Positions 25,341 to 37,409 of a DNA stretch of 64,000 nucleotides are shown one piece after another. The notes beneath the pieces were generated by a model. It was not told the DNA's origin. It saw only the letters and a program-made list of their open reading frames with translations, and searched no databases. Origin of the DNA: Synaphobranchus kaupii (lineage: Eukaryota > Chordata > Actinopteri > Anguilliformes > Synaphobranchidae); NCBI GenBank assembly GCA_029718625.1, contig CM056376.1, positions 89,657,675-89,721,674 of the forward strand, read 5' to 3'. The translations under genes were made by a program, and so were the position numbers. Position 1 is the first letter of the stretch. Every line of letters begins with the position of its first letter.

Positions 25341-26734
25341 TATATAAAATATTGAAACGCATCAAAAGCCAGCAGACGATGTAGAGTGTCTGATAGTCCA
25401 GAATGACTGTTCGTAGCCTCAAGAACAAAGTCTGTGTTTACACATGTAAGCTCTCTGCATACTGAAGGATCTCACTTCAAGATGACCTTTTTATTTACTG
25501 TAGTATTGGGGTAATTTCCTCTCCCAGCTCCTGGGTGTAGGAGTTATTCTCTAAAGTCTGATGTATCTGTGTTTTATGTAGGCGTCTGATTTTTTTTCTC
25601 TTCCTGAGGAAGTGGGTGATTAGTCTTCAGGTTGTTGGGTGTGATTTTGGATCGCAGGAAAAAAACCTAGTATGTGGAAATAAGTTGCAGAGAAAAGCAT
25701 CGTGCCTTGAAGATTCCCATGGAAGCTTTCAGTTTAAAGTTATTTTAAAGGTGTAACAGATAGCTAAAGGTGTGAATAGCAGGTACTATAGCAGGTACTG
25801 CGGCATTATCACTGCAATATCTTGAGTTTTCGGCGGTCTTAAGGTGAGCTGTATGTGGAATGTGAGACCTCCGACTGAAGCAAGCACAGTGAACTAAACA
25901 CTATCTGCGTGGTGTTGGCATGGTGTTCCCCCGGGCAGAGAGAGACATGTCCTCTGCCAGTCTGGAGTGTGTTTAAGCCCTCTCTTTGACCTCTCAGTGT
26001 CTTTTGACTGCCTTCCCTTCAGCTGTTCCACATTCTGAGCCTTTTTTACGACGGAGCGCAGCGTCAGCAGAGGGAGAGCCGCAGAAGAACAATCGTAAAC
26101 AGCAGCGCGTTTTCTATCCGCGCTGTCAGCGGCGCAACACAAAGGCGGCGTCTCTGAAAAGGAGAAGGTTTTCTTTTGCGGGGAGAACGAGGGAGAAAAG
26201 AGGGAACAAATGAGAGGGAGAGAGAATGAGAGGGAGAGGGGAAGCGCTCGCGGGAAAGCCGCGCACGTACTAGCTGTTCTGGCATTTCTGGAGGCGTGTC
26301 TGTTTACCGCTCATCCTCCTGATCCCGAGGCACCCGGTGGCCTCCTGTCAGGCTCCAGTGCCCGGTGCTAACCGGAGAGAGGCAACAGCTGCATTTGGGT
26401 GAATTATGGGGAAGCGTCAGGGGGAAGCTGTGCCTCAAGCCTCAGCAGTTGGGCTGCGGGTTGACCGGATGACTCGGGTGTGGACTGAGCTTGGCTCAGC
26501 TATCCCCCGGCCTCGGCCTATACTTTCTAATACCCCTGCTTCCTACGGAGATGCGTGACTCTCCAGTGGACCTCGGCACAGCTCGGGAGGAGTGCTGTCA
26601 GGGGTCACCTCAGGGGTCCTACCACAGGTTCTCCGGTTATAATTACGCGATTGCCAGCTTCTGCTTTCTATTAGTCTTCTCCATTTCCTTATCATAGGAT
26701 GTTGTGGTGGATAACAGGAGTTTTTGGTGCTATT

Positions 26735-26822
26735 TTAAAGTTAATGAATATTCATGAAGAGAAGGAACATCCATTGGCAAGGCATTGTCCTTTCTAATGC
26801 CGCTTCATGAATATTCACAAGA
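26735..26822. repeat. Short inverted repeat (TGAATATTCATGAAG)
   Basis: TGAATATTCATGAAG at 26743 and its reverse complement CTTCATGAATATTCA at 26804 are separated by about 45 bp. Could form a hairpin; no further identity known. Confidence 0.7.
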
Positions 26823-28496
26823 TGCATCAACTTCGAAAGCTTCATCAGTAGAGACTGCTTTCAATGCTCAGAATGTGAAGCCCACAACATCTGTTTCATC
26901 TCTACAGAATGTGTGGTCCCACCATCTGCATACAGCCCATAGTTGCCTTGGTTCATAAGGGCTGGGGTGAACTTAGCTGTGGGTTAATGGTCTAGGAAAG
27001 GATCCTGACTGCCCTCTCTTTGGGTGGGATCAACACCACACACTCTCTTCTGTTTTTACTCAAGCCGCGACTGTGTGTCCGGCAATGGACACAGTCTCCC
27101 GTAAGCTTGGCCCAGCGCCCTTGCTGATTGGTTGATATATTGGACTGACGGGTGGATGATTTATGCGATTGTCCGTAAGCTTCCTATGGTACACACAGCA
27201 CAATTCCTTTCACATAAATGCCACATGCAAGCGTAAAAATATGGAGGCATATAAACTCTTACACAAGTTTGCAGCTTTTTGGCAGTTGCAGTAGTTATCT
27301 AACTAAGCTCTGAAAGTGTCAGAAACTGAAAGCATATTCTGGCAGATATCCTGTTGTTAAGAGCAGCCCCATATATCATCCAATCAGGGAGAGCTTTAGC
27401 TGCCTCGCCTACGGGAATATGTGCCCATTGCTGTATGTCAACGGCAGTCACTGCTTTTCATTTATTGCTAAATTTATAACCAATATCGTTGCTCTGATGT
27501 GGTTCAGCTCCTGGTACCTTTTCTACAGGTTTATCTGACTGTACGCTTAAATACAAAACTGTTCCCCCTCTGTGTCTCCAGTAAGTGTGTGAGTGTGGGT
27601 TCTGATGTTGGTAAAGTACATCACACTCACCTCTAAAATTAATTATAGGTACGTGTTTACTGATCCCTCAGCTGCTATTTACTCTGCTAGTCATTGAAAT
27701 GAGGAAATATAAAATTTTCACTTGAATTTTATGCTAATGTATAGCATATGTGTTGCCATTATTACCACTGTAAATAAAACTGTAGTAAACAGAGCCCGAG
27801 GGGTGCATCGCTAGAGGTGGGGATGGTGCAATGGGTTTATTGATTGATTGTAAAACAGAGGTGGGCTTCAGGATCTCTTTAGTTCATAATTGGTTCCTGC
27901 TGCTGTCACTCCCATATAAACCCAAGTAGGATGTGGCATATGGCGCATATCAATGCCAAAAATCGCGAGAGAAAATAAAATCTACGCGTGGAAATCGAGG
28001 AGCCGTGTGCACAGCCCAAATCTCCGCGCATGAAAATAGTTGCCGTGTGCTTTTACACAACTCGCGGGCGAGTAAAGTCCGTATTTGAATGCAATACTGT
28101 AGCCTTTGAGGAGAAATCCAGGATTTGAGTGCGCACATAACGTCAACGAGCGCGCAAAACTGTTATCCGAGCACAGCTACTGCTCGCGCTCGCGTTTCTC
28201 TTTCTTGCTCGCGGTTCTCTTTTCTGCTCGCGCAACTATTTTTTCTTTTTGACAGTGGTGGGCGGGGCCATAGATTCAGTCGGTGGCTGTCATAGTTGAG
28301 GGGCGGGGTCAGCGAGGGGAAAATAATGCCACATCTGTCACTGTTCTAGCGAACTATCGTTGTTATTTTATTACAATATCAGAAAATTACATTGACGCGT
28401 TGTTTCCTAAATATAGTTTGGCAAAATAAACCAAACACTAAGCTACTCGAGTGCTGTCCTTTTTGTCATTTCGAAAATTGCAATGTTTTTAATATA

Positions 28497-30027
28497 CACT
28501 ACTCACAAAAAGTTAGGGATATTTGGCTTTCGGGTGAAATTTATGGAAAATGTAAGTTCACGCTACAGTGATATTATACGTATCATGAAAGTAGGGCATT
28601 TAAGTAGAAGCATGCAATGGTGATTTCCTCATCTCAAACAATTTATTGAAACAAAAGCCAACAACAGTGGTGGGTATACCACAACAAAAATGTCAATGTC
28701 TCAATAACTTGTCATGTGCCCTTGAGCATCAATTACAGCTTGACAACGACGTCTCATGCTGTTCACAAGTCGACTTATTGTCTGCTGAGGCATGGCATCC
28801 CACTCTTCTTGAAGGGCGGCCCTCAGGTCATTGAGGTTCTGGGGTACAGAGTTACGAGCCTCTACACGGTGAGTCAGCTGATCCCATAGGTTTTCTATGG
28901 GATTCAGGTCTGGAGAAAGTGCAGGCCACTCCATTTGAGGTACCCCAGTCTCCAGCAGCCTTTCCCTAATGATGCGACCTCGATGAGCTGGAGCATTGTC
29001 GTCCATGAAGATGAAATTAGGCCTGTGTTGTTCATGCAGGGGCACAATGACTGGATTAATGATGTTATTCAGGTAGTATGGGCTTGTCACTGTACCATTC
29101 ACAAAGTGTAGGGCAGTTCTGTATTGACTAGACACACCTGCCCACACTGTAACACCGCCACCACCAAAGGGTCGTCTGGTGACAACAGTGGCTGATGCAT
29201 AGCGCTCTCCTTGACGTCTCCAACATCGTTGGCGGCCATCATTTCTGCTCAACGTGAATTGACTTTCATCAGAGAACAGCACTGAGGCCCACTGGTCCCT
29301 CGTCCAGCGTAAATGCTCCCTGGCCCATGCAAGACGATGACGCCTGTGCCTGGTGGTGTGGTCAGGTACCCTTGCAGGTCGTCTAGCACGCAGACCACGC
29401 TGATGTAAACGGTTTTGAATGGTCTGACGTGACACTTGGGTGCCTCTCACCTCCCTTAAATGTGCCTGGAGTTGAGTGGCATTCATCATCCGGTTCCGCA
29501 GGGCACTGTTCACAATGAAGCGGTCATCAGTGTGGGATGTGGCCAAAGGACGTCCACTTCTATGCCTTTCTGTGACTCTTCCAGTCTCTCTGTATCTCTG
29601 TTGCAACCTGCTGATGACACTCTGTGACACTCTAAGCTCAGTGGCCACTTCCCTCTGAGAACATCCTGTTTGAAGCCTCGCAATGGCGAGGTACTGTTGA
29701 TCAATTGTTAGGTGTCGTCTTGGTCTCATGATGTCAAAATGTGAACAGCATGATGAAGAGGACTGTTTAAATACCAATTCTAATTGAACCAGGAAATGTA
29801 TTGGTCGATTCATGGATCAAACACCTGTTGTGAATTTTGCCGTTCAGCTCCTTGTTAGAGAACAGCAAGTTGTGCAAAAAGTACTGAAACATTGAATAGT
29901 TGGACATGTGCATTCAAAAGTGTAGAGAAGGTCAAATTAATTTCACCTGTAAAGGTTATAGTGCATTTTAGGTTCATCCTGAAATTTCACCCGAAAGCCG
30001 AATATCCCTAACTTTTTGTGAGTAGTG
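28497..30027 (-). mobile_element. Tc1-like DNA transposon, apparently complete
   Basis: Element of 1531 bp bounded by inverted repeats of about 46 bp with one mismatch; both ends begin CACTACTCACAAAAAGTTAG. It is flanked by TA on each side (28495-28496 and 30028-30029), the target duplication of the Tc1/mariner superfamily. It carries one uninterrupted transposase gene on the minus strand. The near-identical ends and open frame indicate a recent insertion. It lies in the middle of an older palindromic element (27951-30536). Confidence 0.95.
28701..29729 (-). CDS. Tc1-like transposase, intact
   Basis: This is a 342-aa DDE transposase that would cut and paste its own element at TA sites. The N-terminus has two helix-turn-helix DNA-binding regions (about residues 8-45 and 70-115), with the linker SGRP (58-61) between them. 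Catalytic residues: D154 in LFSDES, D244 in [11 protein letters not shown] and E279 in [11 protein letters not shown], with 34 residues between the last two (DD34E, the Tc1 spacing). The chosen start is ATG at 29729 (MRPRRHL); an upstream in-frame ATG at 29813 would add 28 residues of non-homologous character. Length is normal for Tc1 transposases (about 340 aa). No stop or frameshift was seen. Confidence 0.93.
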   Translation of the reverse strand: MRPRRHLTIDQQYLAIARLQTGCSQREVATELRVSQSVISRLQQRYRETGRVTERHRSGRPLATSHTDDRFIVNSALRNRMMNATQLQAHLREVRGTQVSRQTIQNRLHQRGLRARRPARVPDHTTRHRRHRLAWAREHLRWTRDQWASVLFSDESQFTLSRNDGRQRCWRRQGERYASATVVTRRPFGGGGVTVWAGVSSQYRTALHFVNGTVTSPYYLNNIINPVIVPLHEQHRPNFIFMDDNAPAHRGRIIRERLLETGVPQMEWPALSPDLNPIENLWDQLTHRVEARNSVPQNLNDLRAALQEEWDAMPQQTISRLVNSMRRRCQAVIDAQGHMTSY

Positions 30028-31869
30028 TATTACTTGATTTTGTCTTAATTTAAAGACCTATAACTGGCCGCTTCATTGATTTCCTATGGAAACTCCGCGA
30101 AATTTTCCCCCTGGGGGTTTGAGCCTGGAGTTTTTTTCTTTTTATGTAATTATTTGCAATATAGCACAATGAACATGGACATTTTATTCTTCATGGCATG
30201 CATTGCTATTTCTGACATAGTGTGGCTTAAGCGGCATTGCTTTCCCCCTCGCTGGCCCCGCCCCTCAACTATGACAGGACACACACAATCTATGGCCCCG
30301 CCCACCACTGTCAAAAAGAAAAAATTGTGTGAGCAGAAAAGAGAACCGCGAACAAGAAAGAGCAGTAGCTGTGCTCGGATAACAATATTGCCCTCAAATA
30401 CGTACTTTACTCATGCGCAAGTTGTGTAAAAACACACGACAAAACAATTTTAATGCACGGAGTTTCGGGCTGTGCACACGGCTCCTCGATTTCCACGCGC
30501 GTAGATTTTATTTTTTTCTCGCAATTTTTGGCATTGTGGCCATAGTGGCATTAGCATCCCAGTATGTGTCTGTGTATGAGAATGCAAGGTGAAGTGTGTG
30601 TGCGCCTGCGTGTGCAAGCATGTAAGAGTAAGCAAGTGTGAGGGCACAGTGAGTGAGCGTGCAACCTTCAGTCTGCAAAGAAACCACCATAAAGCAATTA
30701 TTAACCTTTATTGACTTCCCCACAGGATAGGGAAATGGCAGGAAATCTATGGACACTCATATTTCACCTCAAATGTCAAGGGATATCCATTGCATTTGGG
30801 CTGGCTCACAAATTTCTGTTGCTTTTCTTCACTTCATTTACCAGTGAGAGCAAGGCTTCTGAATTTATGCCGCTGGGGCGGAAGGACGCGATACAGGCAA
30901 ACGAGACACAGGCTGTGTCCGAATACGACCCCTGTTCCCTGTCCACTCAGACCCCTGTCTACTATGTGCCCTGTCCCCTCACTTTGCAAGCAGTGTGCGA
31001 AAGAAATCCCGCAAAACTCTATCCAAACTAGTGAGGTAGTAGTTTGTAATATATATTTTTTATTTTTTTATTGAGAATATCAATCAGTTAACATTGTTAT
31101 GGCGGAGTACTGGACTGGACCCAAACGCAAGACTCTGAGACAGACTCGATGGAAACTCCACCAGGGAGTGTATTTATTGAGCAAGGCAAGGAAGGTAGCA
31201 AGCAAATGAACAGGGAAAAATAAAGGTGACAGGCTGGAAGTGGGGTTGGCGAACTAAAGCGGGGCAGGACAGGAGACTGGGCTGGAGCAGGCAAAACAGG
31301 AGGCAGGCTGGGCGTGCTGGAACGAGGAACAAAACAAACAGGTTAAGGCAAGCAGAGTAACAACAGAATGGCCGGGGAAATTCTCAAAACGGAGCTGAGA
31401 AAACGAACTGGTGACGAGGCTGTGAAACCGGGGAACTTAAAGGGTAAGTTCGCTATTTTGGACCTTGGACCCTATTTGCGGTCCGTCTTCCATGAACCTG
31501 ACCCATGAAGTCCATTTTTTTCGCTGATCGGTCCAGTATTGAGTTTGGTACAGATTTCCTGTAGGCTCTCACTGGGCTACAATGGAAGTGAACGGGGCAA
31601 CCAGAAATGTTCGATAAATGTACTTTCATGTACAATAAATGAGACGGGAAGCTCAGGGTGTATTGTTACCGGTCTCAGTATGCTCTCCTGTGAAATGTAT
31701 CTCAATCCGAACATTTTTACGTGCTTGGCATGGCTTGGAAGTAAGCATTTCTCTGTTGCTTGTTTTCGCTGCTCCCGCGGAGTACTATGTGTCGGGGGTA
31801 GGGGAGCGGGAAGGTGTGCCGGCCATTTACGAAACTATCTAGCTGAGCAGTCTGCGTTTGTTTACCTGC

Positions 31870-32256
31870 ATCAACGTAGGCTACAATTTCCACAAAAAAA
31901 CTTGGATGATTATAATGATTACGAAGACGAAGAATTCGATTTTGACTTTGACGTTACTGGCTACAGATTTGAGCCAGAATACACGGACACGGAACTACAA
32001 GAGATGGATGATAAGAGAGCAAGAGAAGAGAGAGGCTGAAGTTGCGCAGGTAATGTTATCCGAAGTCGCTGCCGAGGCTAGACCAAGAATTTCGGGGGAC
32101 TTTTGGTGTTCTTGCAAGAGGTGCAAGCAGATGCCCAGAGAGGAGGAAAGTTTGTGTTGTAGGGAGTGGGATCTGTTGCTACCGAATGCCATTGAAAACC
32201 TGGATGTATCCGTGGATGACACTGGATCATCTCCATTGATTACCATTACACTATGA
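31870..32256 (+). pseudogene. P2X7 ballast-like cysteine-rich ORF, frameshifted
   Basis: Two overlapping frames together look coding. The upstream frame (ending at 32039) gives an acidic stretch (NDYEDEEFDFDFD) and YRFEPEYTDTELQEMDDK. The downstream frame (to 32256) gives EAEVAQVMLSEVAAEARP and FWCSCKRCKQMPREEESLCC. The spacing C-x-C-x2-C-x2-MP-x7-CC resembles the zinc-binding cysteine cluster of the P2X7 receptor cytoplasmic tail, which is also known in stand-alone proteins. The frames meet in the purine run around 32010-32035, consistent with a one-base insertion, although an unseen intron is possible. Its role in the element is unknown. Confidence 0.6.
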
Positions 32257-32496
32257 CTGCCAACAGATATGTGATAGATGAGAACTTTGGACAGGACACC
32301 ATGCGTCAAGCATTTGTAAATAAAACATTATAGAATTGTAAAAAGTTATAGTTGATGAACGTTTCCGACAGTTTTGTTACAAGAAAACAACTTATGTCAA
32401 GCTCGGATTTTGTTAGTTGGTATTGAGTGCTGGGTCAGAGGACGCGCTCAAAAAAAAAAAAAAATGTTAGTAACGTTATAGCTAAATATAACTTAC

Positions 32497-32793
32497 CTCC
32501 GCTCCGGTGCTTGATAGTGCTGCAGGTCCGACACGAGGAACAGTTGTGTTCTTTAGAAACCAGTGTTTTGCTTCTGATTTGCGGTTACAGAAATCAGTAG
32601 CGTCGAAATGCGCTCCACAAACTCGCGAGTCTGCCAAACGGAGTTGATTGACTGGAGTGTTTATGTCGATCCGTAAGACAACCAGCCAAAGTCTCAATCT
32701 TTCTGGGTCAGAGAACGGAAGCCTGTGAAAACTGGTATTTGAGCGTCCAGACATTTTATTCCCACAACCGGGGACTGCACATTCGCGCACCAT
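32497..32793 (-). CDS. THAP zinc-finger exon of the Kolobok-like element
   Basis: The first exon encodes a complete THAP DNA-binding domain: C5 and C10 (CAVPGC), C59 and H62 (CGAHF), the invariant-type P26 (FHRLP), W36, and P86 near the end. THAP domains bind DNA through this C2CH zinc centre and occur in Kolobok and P-element transposases. After 99 codons from ATG at 32793 there is a strong splice donor GTAAGT on the minus strand (32496-32491), so the protein probably continues in another exon. No matching downstream exon was found inside the element. It could be a truncated transposase or a separate DNA-binding partner. Confidence 0.8.
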
Positions 32794-33830
32794 TGCTGTG
32801 ATGAATTATTACAAATGATGATTACAAAAACTGCGTTACAAATATTTCTGCTGTAGGCTACTAGCTAGTAGTAAACTCCAACGGGAGGTCAGGATTTGTG
32901 ATCAACTGCTTTTCAAGCGCCCCCCCCCCCCCCCTCTCTACAACGTAGCTAGACTGCGGAAGTTTACAGTGCGAGGTAGTGCGGTCGGAGAAATAGTTCT
33001 GTTTCAAATGGAACTGTTGTTTCAACGTTCGGTTTGCGTTTGCGATAACCTACATTTCACAGGAGAGCATACTGAGACCGTAAGAATACACACTGAGCTA
33101 TAAAAGCACATTTATCGTTGTTTTTCCATAACATTTCTGGTTGCCCCGTTCACTTCCATTGTAGCACAGTGAGAGCCTACAGGAAATCTGTACCGAACTC
33201 AATACTGGACCGATCAGCGAAAAAATGGACTTCATGGGTCAGGTTCATGGAAGACGGACCGCAAATAGGGTCCAAGGTCCAAAATAGCGAACTTACCCTT
33301 TAAATAGAGAGAGGAACAGGTGAGGAGGCTAATTGAATAATGAAAGGGAGTGACTGAATGTGTGCGAGAAGGAGAGTGATAGGCTGACTAATAAGGGGCG
33401 AAAATAAGGAACTAAAAGGGGACCACGCCCAGCCTGCAACGAACACAGAAACGAGACGAACAGGGTAAACTGAAAAACACGACATGAATGTATATACACT
33501 CTACGTCTTTTTCGTTTTTACTTCCGGGTTACTTGCTGAAATTGTCGGATGAATGCACCGTTCTGCAGATGAGTGTGCTCCTGAATTCCCTCAACAAAAC
33601 CCTGGAAATAAGGGATTCATCCTGGTATTTTATGTGCTCCCATTTGTGAGAAAAAGTTGCCCACTCAACAGCTTTTTGACGAAGTGGACTCAAATATGTG
33701 CCCTCAAAAGGGTGTAGGGGTCGTATTCGAACACAGCCACAGTATTTCTAAAGGGGCCTGACAATGCATACTTTCAGACGATAGCCTATCTGTGTGCTTG
33801 TCTGTGTCATGGGACCCCGGAGGGAGTTAC

Positions 33831-34991
33831 TGGGTGCGTCCCAATAGTAGAAAAATGCAACATTTCCTTCTCCATTCCCACTCCTCTACTCCGTGCCCCG
33901 GAAACCGATCTTTCGTTCCTCCCTCCCTCGACTGTCCCAATAGTGTAGAAGACCAGCGAAGCGGCTTCAAACTCTGCTTTTCCTCCCCTCTGGCGAAGCA
34001 TACATCGATGTATGCTACTGCGGATGTTTTTTCACATTTTTAGGTGACATCATCGCACTCACACCCACAGAGGCAACAGTGATGCTGCGTGGCTATGCCT
34101 TATATGAATTTCCCCAAGATAATGATGCCCCAGTGCAAGATATTTAGCCTAAATTGTGTGTGCTTCAGTAGGCTATTAGCACACAAAGGACATAGAATCC
34201 TACAACGGATAACAAAATGCCAGTCCATTTTTGTGGTTCATATCCTACATAAAAATTTGGCAATTTAAGTCGGGAAATAGCTTTATTTATTTGCTTGCAC
34301 ATTAACGTTGCTCATTAACGTTGCTCATTAACGTTGCTTATTAACGAACATGACTGTAGGCCTACATAGGCTAAATATAGCCTAAGCATGAGCTACCATT
34401 TGAGTAGCTATGTGAATATGCATTAATGAATTTATTCAACCATTCCAAAGGTCGTTTTTAAATTTAATTTCAGAAATTACAGTGGCCTATGACTATAGGT
34501 GAATTAGTGCTCGGTATGTTCAGACATCGGGGACATCGGGATTCTGGAATTACACTAAATTGTTATGTTTGCGTAGCCTATACTACAACATGTTTACTTT
34601 GATCTATTGTTGCTGATTACATGTTAATTAGTGTCTCGACGTGAACCGCAATACAGGCTTGTTTACACTGATGCAACTATAGGTTACTTGTGCTTGTAAC
34701 TTAAAATACATTTTTCAGCTTTAAATGGGCTGACCATGTGGAACATCTGTGATTGCCTTTGGGAATATTTGTGGGTTCGGCGTCAGTCAAAGTTATGATA
34801 GGGCAACTTCATCAATAGTCAACGGCGATTTTGATGACGGTGAAGCAGATTCGCTGTCCCAATTTTCTTCACGGCTCCTTTCTTCCACTCCCCTCCTCCC
34901 CTCCCTTCCTCCACATACTTCCGGAAAGTAGAGGAGTGGTAGTGGGGGAGTGGAGGACGGGAGGTGGGGAGTGAAGAATATTGGGACACAC
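33831..34991. mobile_element. TIR element with 3-bp target duplication
   Basis: The ends GGGTGCGTCCCAATAGT (left) and ATATTGGGACACACCC (right) are imperfect inverted copies, each flanked by ACT, a 3-bp duplication. Subterminal regions rich in CTCCTC/GAGGAG motifs are also inverted relative to each other. About 1.16 kb with no transposase ORF, so non-autonomous. The 3-bp duplication and end type resemble the element at 30911-33738, suggesting the same superfamily (PIF/Harbinger-like by inference). Confidence 0.65.
34296..34345. repeat. 13-bp tandem repeat
   Basis: About 3.5 copies of GCTCATTAACGTT in the interior of the TIR element 33831-34991. Confidence 0.85.
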
Positions 34992-37278
34992 CCACTGTTT
35001 CAGTGTCGTCCCCCTGTCCTCGCTGACCTCTGGCACACCGTGTGGCTGGAGGCTGCATCTACACCTTAAACGAGCGGGGCTTCGCCGTCCTCTCCCGGCC
35101 AGGTGGACAGGATGCATGTGAGCCCGCCGTGCGCTGTACCCACCAGGCGGTCGCGTGGGTCCAGGCGGCAGACTTCAGGGCCCTGCCTCTCTGTGCGTCG
35201 CGTGAAAAACCTGGCAGATGCGCCTGGCATAAGGCCCAGTGTCTCTTCTAGCCAGCACTGTCAAATGGACGGTAATAATGTCCTCATTATCTAAACAACA
35301 CCCTCACCATCTCTAAATAGCATCATGGGATAGGATTTTGATCTACAGCATTGACACAGGCGCAGGTGAATTGATTCAGGGTTATTTTTGAACGTATTAT
35401 CTAAAAGTAAAATCATCACATCCAAAAATTCCATCCTGAAAGGATGTCTTACTGGGATCACACAGTAGCCTTAATGTAGAGTAATTATTCCTAGACCTAT
35501 TCCAACACTGCACAGCCAAAATGCCGGTGTAAATCTAATACCGCTGGTGTACATTTAACACCCTCTGGGGTTTATATGAGACCACGGACTCAAATAAACA
35601 TCCTAGAGTGTTAAATGTACACTGGGTGTAGATGCCCAATTCTTATTGTTTTTTGTCTGCCAACATGGTGATAAAAATCCACATAGTTTATGAAAAGCCC
35701 TCCAAACCTGGCAGGCCTTTAGGGAGCTTTAACAGAAACTCACACAAACAAAGCATTGTTTGGCTCTCAATGAGGTGCTTCAGCAGTATTTTGATGTTTT
35801 GAAACAGCTGTATGTAGAGACGTGAAAATTGTTACACGCATGTATCTCCTCACACTGAGCATGTATTTAGGTATGCCATATAGAATTTTCTGTCTTATTG
35901 GAAATTTTCATAAAATATTAAATTCCTCCAAGGCCATTTATCTTATTGATCTGCAACGTTCCCTGCCGTATTCTTCAGACACTTATCTGTAGTCATTAAA
36001 ATATTGAGCTTTTGGACAAGACAGTTGCACAGTCAGCTCTCAGACACTTATACCCAGTTCTCACTCTTATACCCAGAGAGTGTCACGGGACTTCACAGTG
36101 CAGAATCCTTTGCCTGGATGAATAAAAGTGAAAAAATACAAAAGGATCCGCGGACTGCCTGCTCTGATAAGTATATAGATAATTTTCATATAACAACATG
36201 GCCCAATAATCCAATCAATGTATGTTATGTCAGCGAAATATGGAAAATTTGCTTTATGCTTGGAACCCTATATTTACATTTGGATTTGTTTCTGATTGTG
36301 TACTTTATGGCTGCAAGGCTCATGCGTGCATTCGCATAGTCCTTTTGTTCATTATATTCTATTTTTACACTCCCCAGTCTCCCAGCACACGCTATGAAAG
36401 GGGCCTTGGTCCGGAAGCAGAGGCAGCAGGAATCCTGCTCCGTCAGTCCGCTTTACGAAATGACATCGCTAAGCGCGGATTTGTCGCGAGTATTTCAGCA
36501 AGCGATTGATTGGGCCTGAGGGTCGTTGTCTGTTAATGGGATTAAACAGTCTCCTGTGTGCACATTTGTCATAGGCTGGTCCCGGGTTCAGTGTGTTAAG
36601 AGTTGTGTGCAGACATGGAAAGCCATCAGTGAGGTCAGACTAAAGGCTGGGCTGCATTTATTAAGTGCCAGCCGTGATGAATACCCTGCTATTCAGCTCT
36701 GCATGCGCTATTAGGGGAGTGGTTTGTTGGGTAGTTTTTGCCTGTGACCTGATTTCATTTTTACGGTCAGTGGTCTTTGACCCTTTATTTTTTTTTTTTT
36801 TTTTTTTACATATCATTGATAGCCACCCTGGGTGGTGTCTCGCTAAGCCAGGCACTTGTCATTACTGTTATTCATGTTTGTGTTTGTGAGTGTGCGGATG
36901 AGTGTGTGCATCAAAGCTGTATATACCTATATGCAGACAAACTGCTCATAACTATTCAAACCCATTGATGAACATGAACAAGAAGGCTGTGTAAAATGAA
37001 TACAGGTACTGGGCTATATTGCATACAATTCTGTTCAATTCTCAATTATACTAATTGCTTAGAGAAAAGATGGTCATACTTTGAGCTATGTTGAGCTTCA
37101 TAAGAGCTACATAACTTCATGAGTACTACATCACCACTACATAAGTACTACATAGTCAATCATGAATGATTATGTCAATAACCACAACTGTTTTATGTCA
37201 CCACTAAGTCTGCAAGTGCAATGATCATGATATACCAAGTGACACACACTATATGCCTATTTAAATTTATTGACATAA

Positions 37279-37409
37279 GCTTTTATTTAAGTCTAAGTAG
37301 TACTTAGACTACATACATGTTATGTAGTGTTTGCAAAGAAGTATACTTCTTTGTAAACACTATATAGCATGCATGTAGTGTAAGTACTACTTAGACATAA
37401 ATAAAAGGA
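37279..37409. repeat. Palindrome of about 130 bp
   Basis: The arms start CTTTTATTTAAGTCTAAGTA and meet at GTATAC near 37353, with some mismatches. The region just upstream also has repeated TACTACAT motifs. Probably a small MITE or fold-back element, but no target duplication is evident. Confidence 0.7.

Larger units (their letters stand above)
27951..30536. mobile_element. Palindromic (fold-back) element split by the Tc1-like insertion
   Basis: The outer ends are inverted copies (CAATGCCAAAAATCGCGAG on the left; the complement of a near-identical sequence on the right). Homology continues inward: GGAGCCGTGTGCACAGCCC, the CTCGCGGGCG-type segment, and ACAGTGGTGGGCGGGGCCAT with its complement near 30290. 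The arms are about 380 bp (27951-28330) and 310 bp (30228-30536). Without the Tc1 insert the element is about 1.05 kb. No coding capacity and no clear target duplication were seen, so it is probably a non-autonomous DNA transposon of unassigned family. Confidence 0.75.
31441..33299. mobile_element. TTAA-flanked Kolobok-like DNA transposon
   Basis: Element of 1859 bp with TTAA on both sides (31437-31440 and 33300-33303). Inverted repeats of roughly 180-200 bp begin AGGGTAAGTTCGCTATTTTGG at the left and its complement at the right. TTAA duplications are used by the Kolobok and piggyBac superfamilies; the AGGG end and the THAP exon inside favour Kolobok. Two convergent coding pieces are present: a P2X7-tail-like ORF (+) and a THAP exon (-). 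No DDE transposase domain was seen, so it is probably non-autonomous. The LTR copy at 11600-12165 provides the pre-insertion sequence with a single TTAA. Confidence 0.85.
31095..33484 (-). mobile_element. Solo LTR (second copy), interrupted by Kolobok-like element
   Basis: Same sequence as the solo LTR at 11600-12165 (start TGTTATGGC; AGACTCTGAGACAGACTCGA; end AACACGACA). Read on the minus strand it carries an AATAAA signal and a TATTTAAG-like box. The outer end corresponding to the last ~36 bp of the first copy is absent, and no target duplication is visible. It is interrupted exactly at a TTAA by 31441-33299. The intact first copy shows this TTAA as an unoccupied site. Confidence 0.8.
30911..33738. 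mobile_element. TIR element with 3-bp target duplication, host of nested insertions
   Basis: The left end GGCTGTGTCCGAATACGACC and the right end (complement, ending CGAACACAGCC) are inverted copies over about 23 bp. Both are flanked by ACA, a 3-bp target duplication. The interior is interrupted by an LTR at 31095-33484. The short TIR and 3-bp duplication are compatible with PIF/Harbinger, but no transposase is present, so the family assignment is inference. Its own sequence totals only about 440 bp. Confidence 0.7.
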
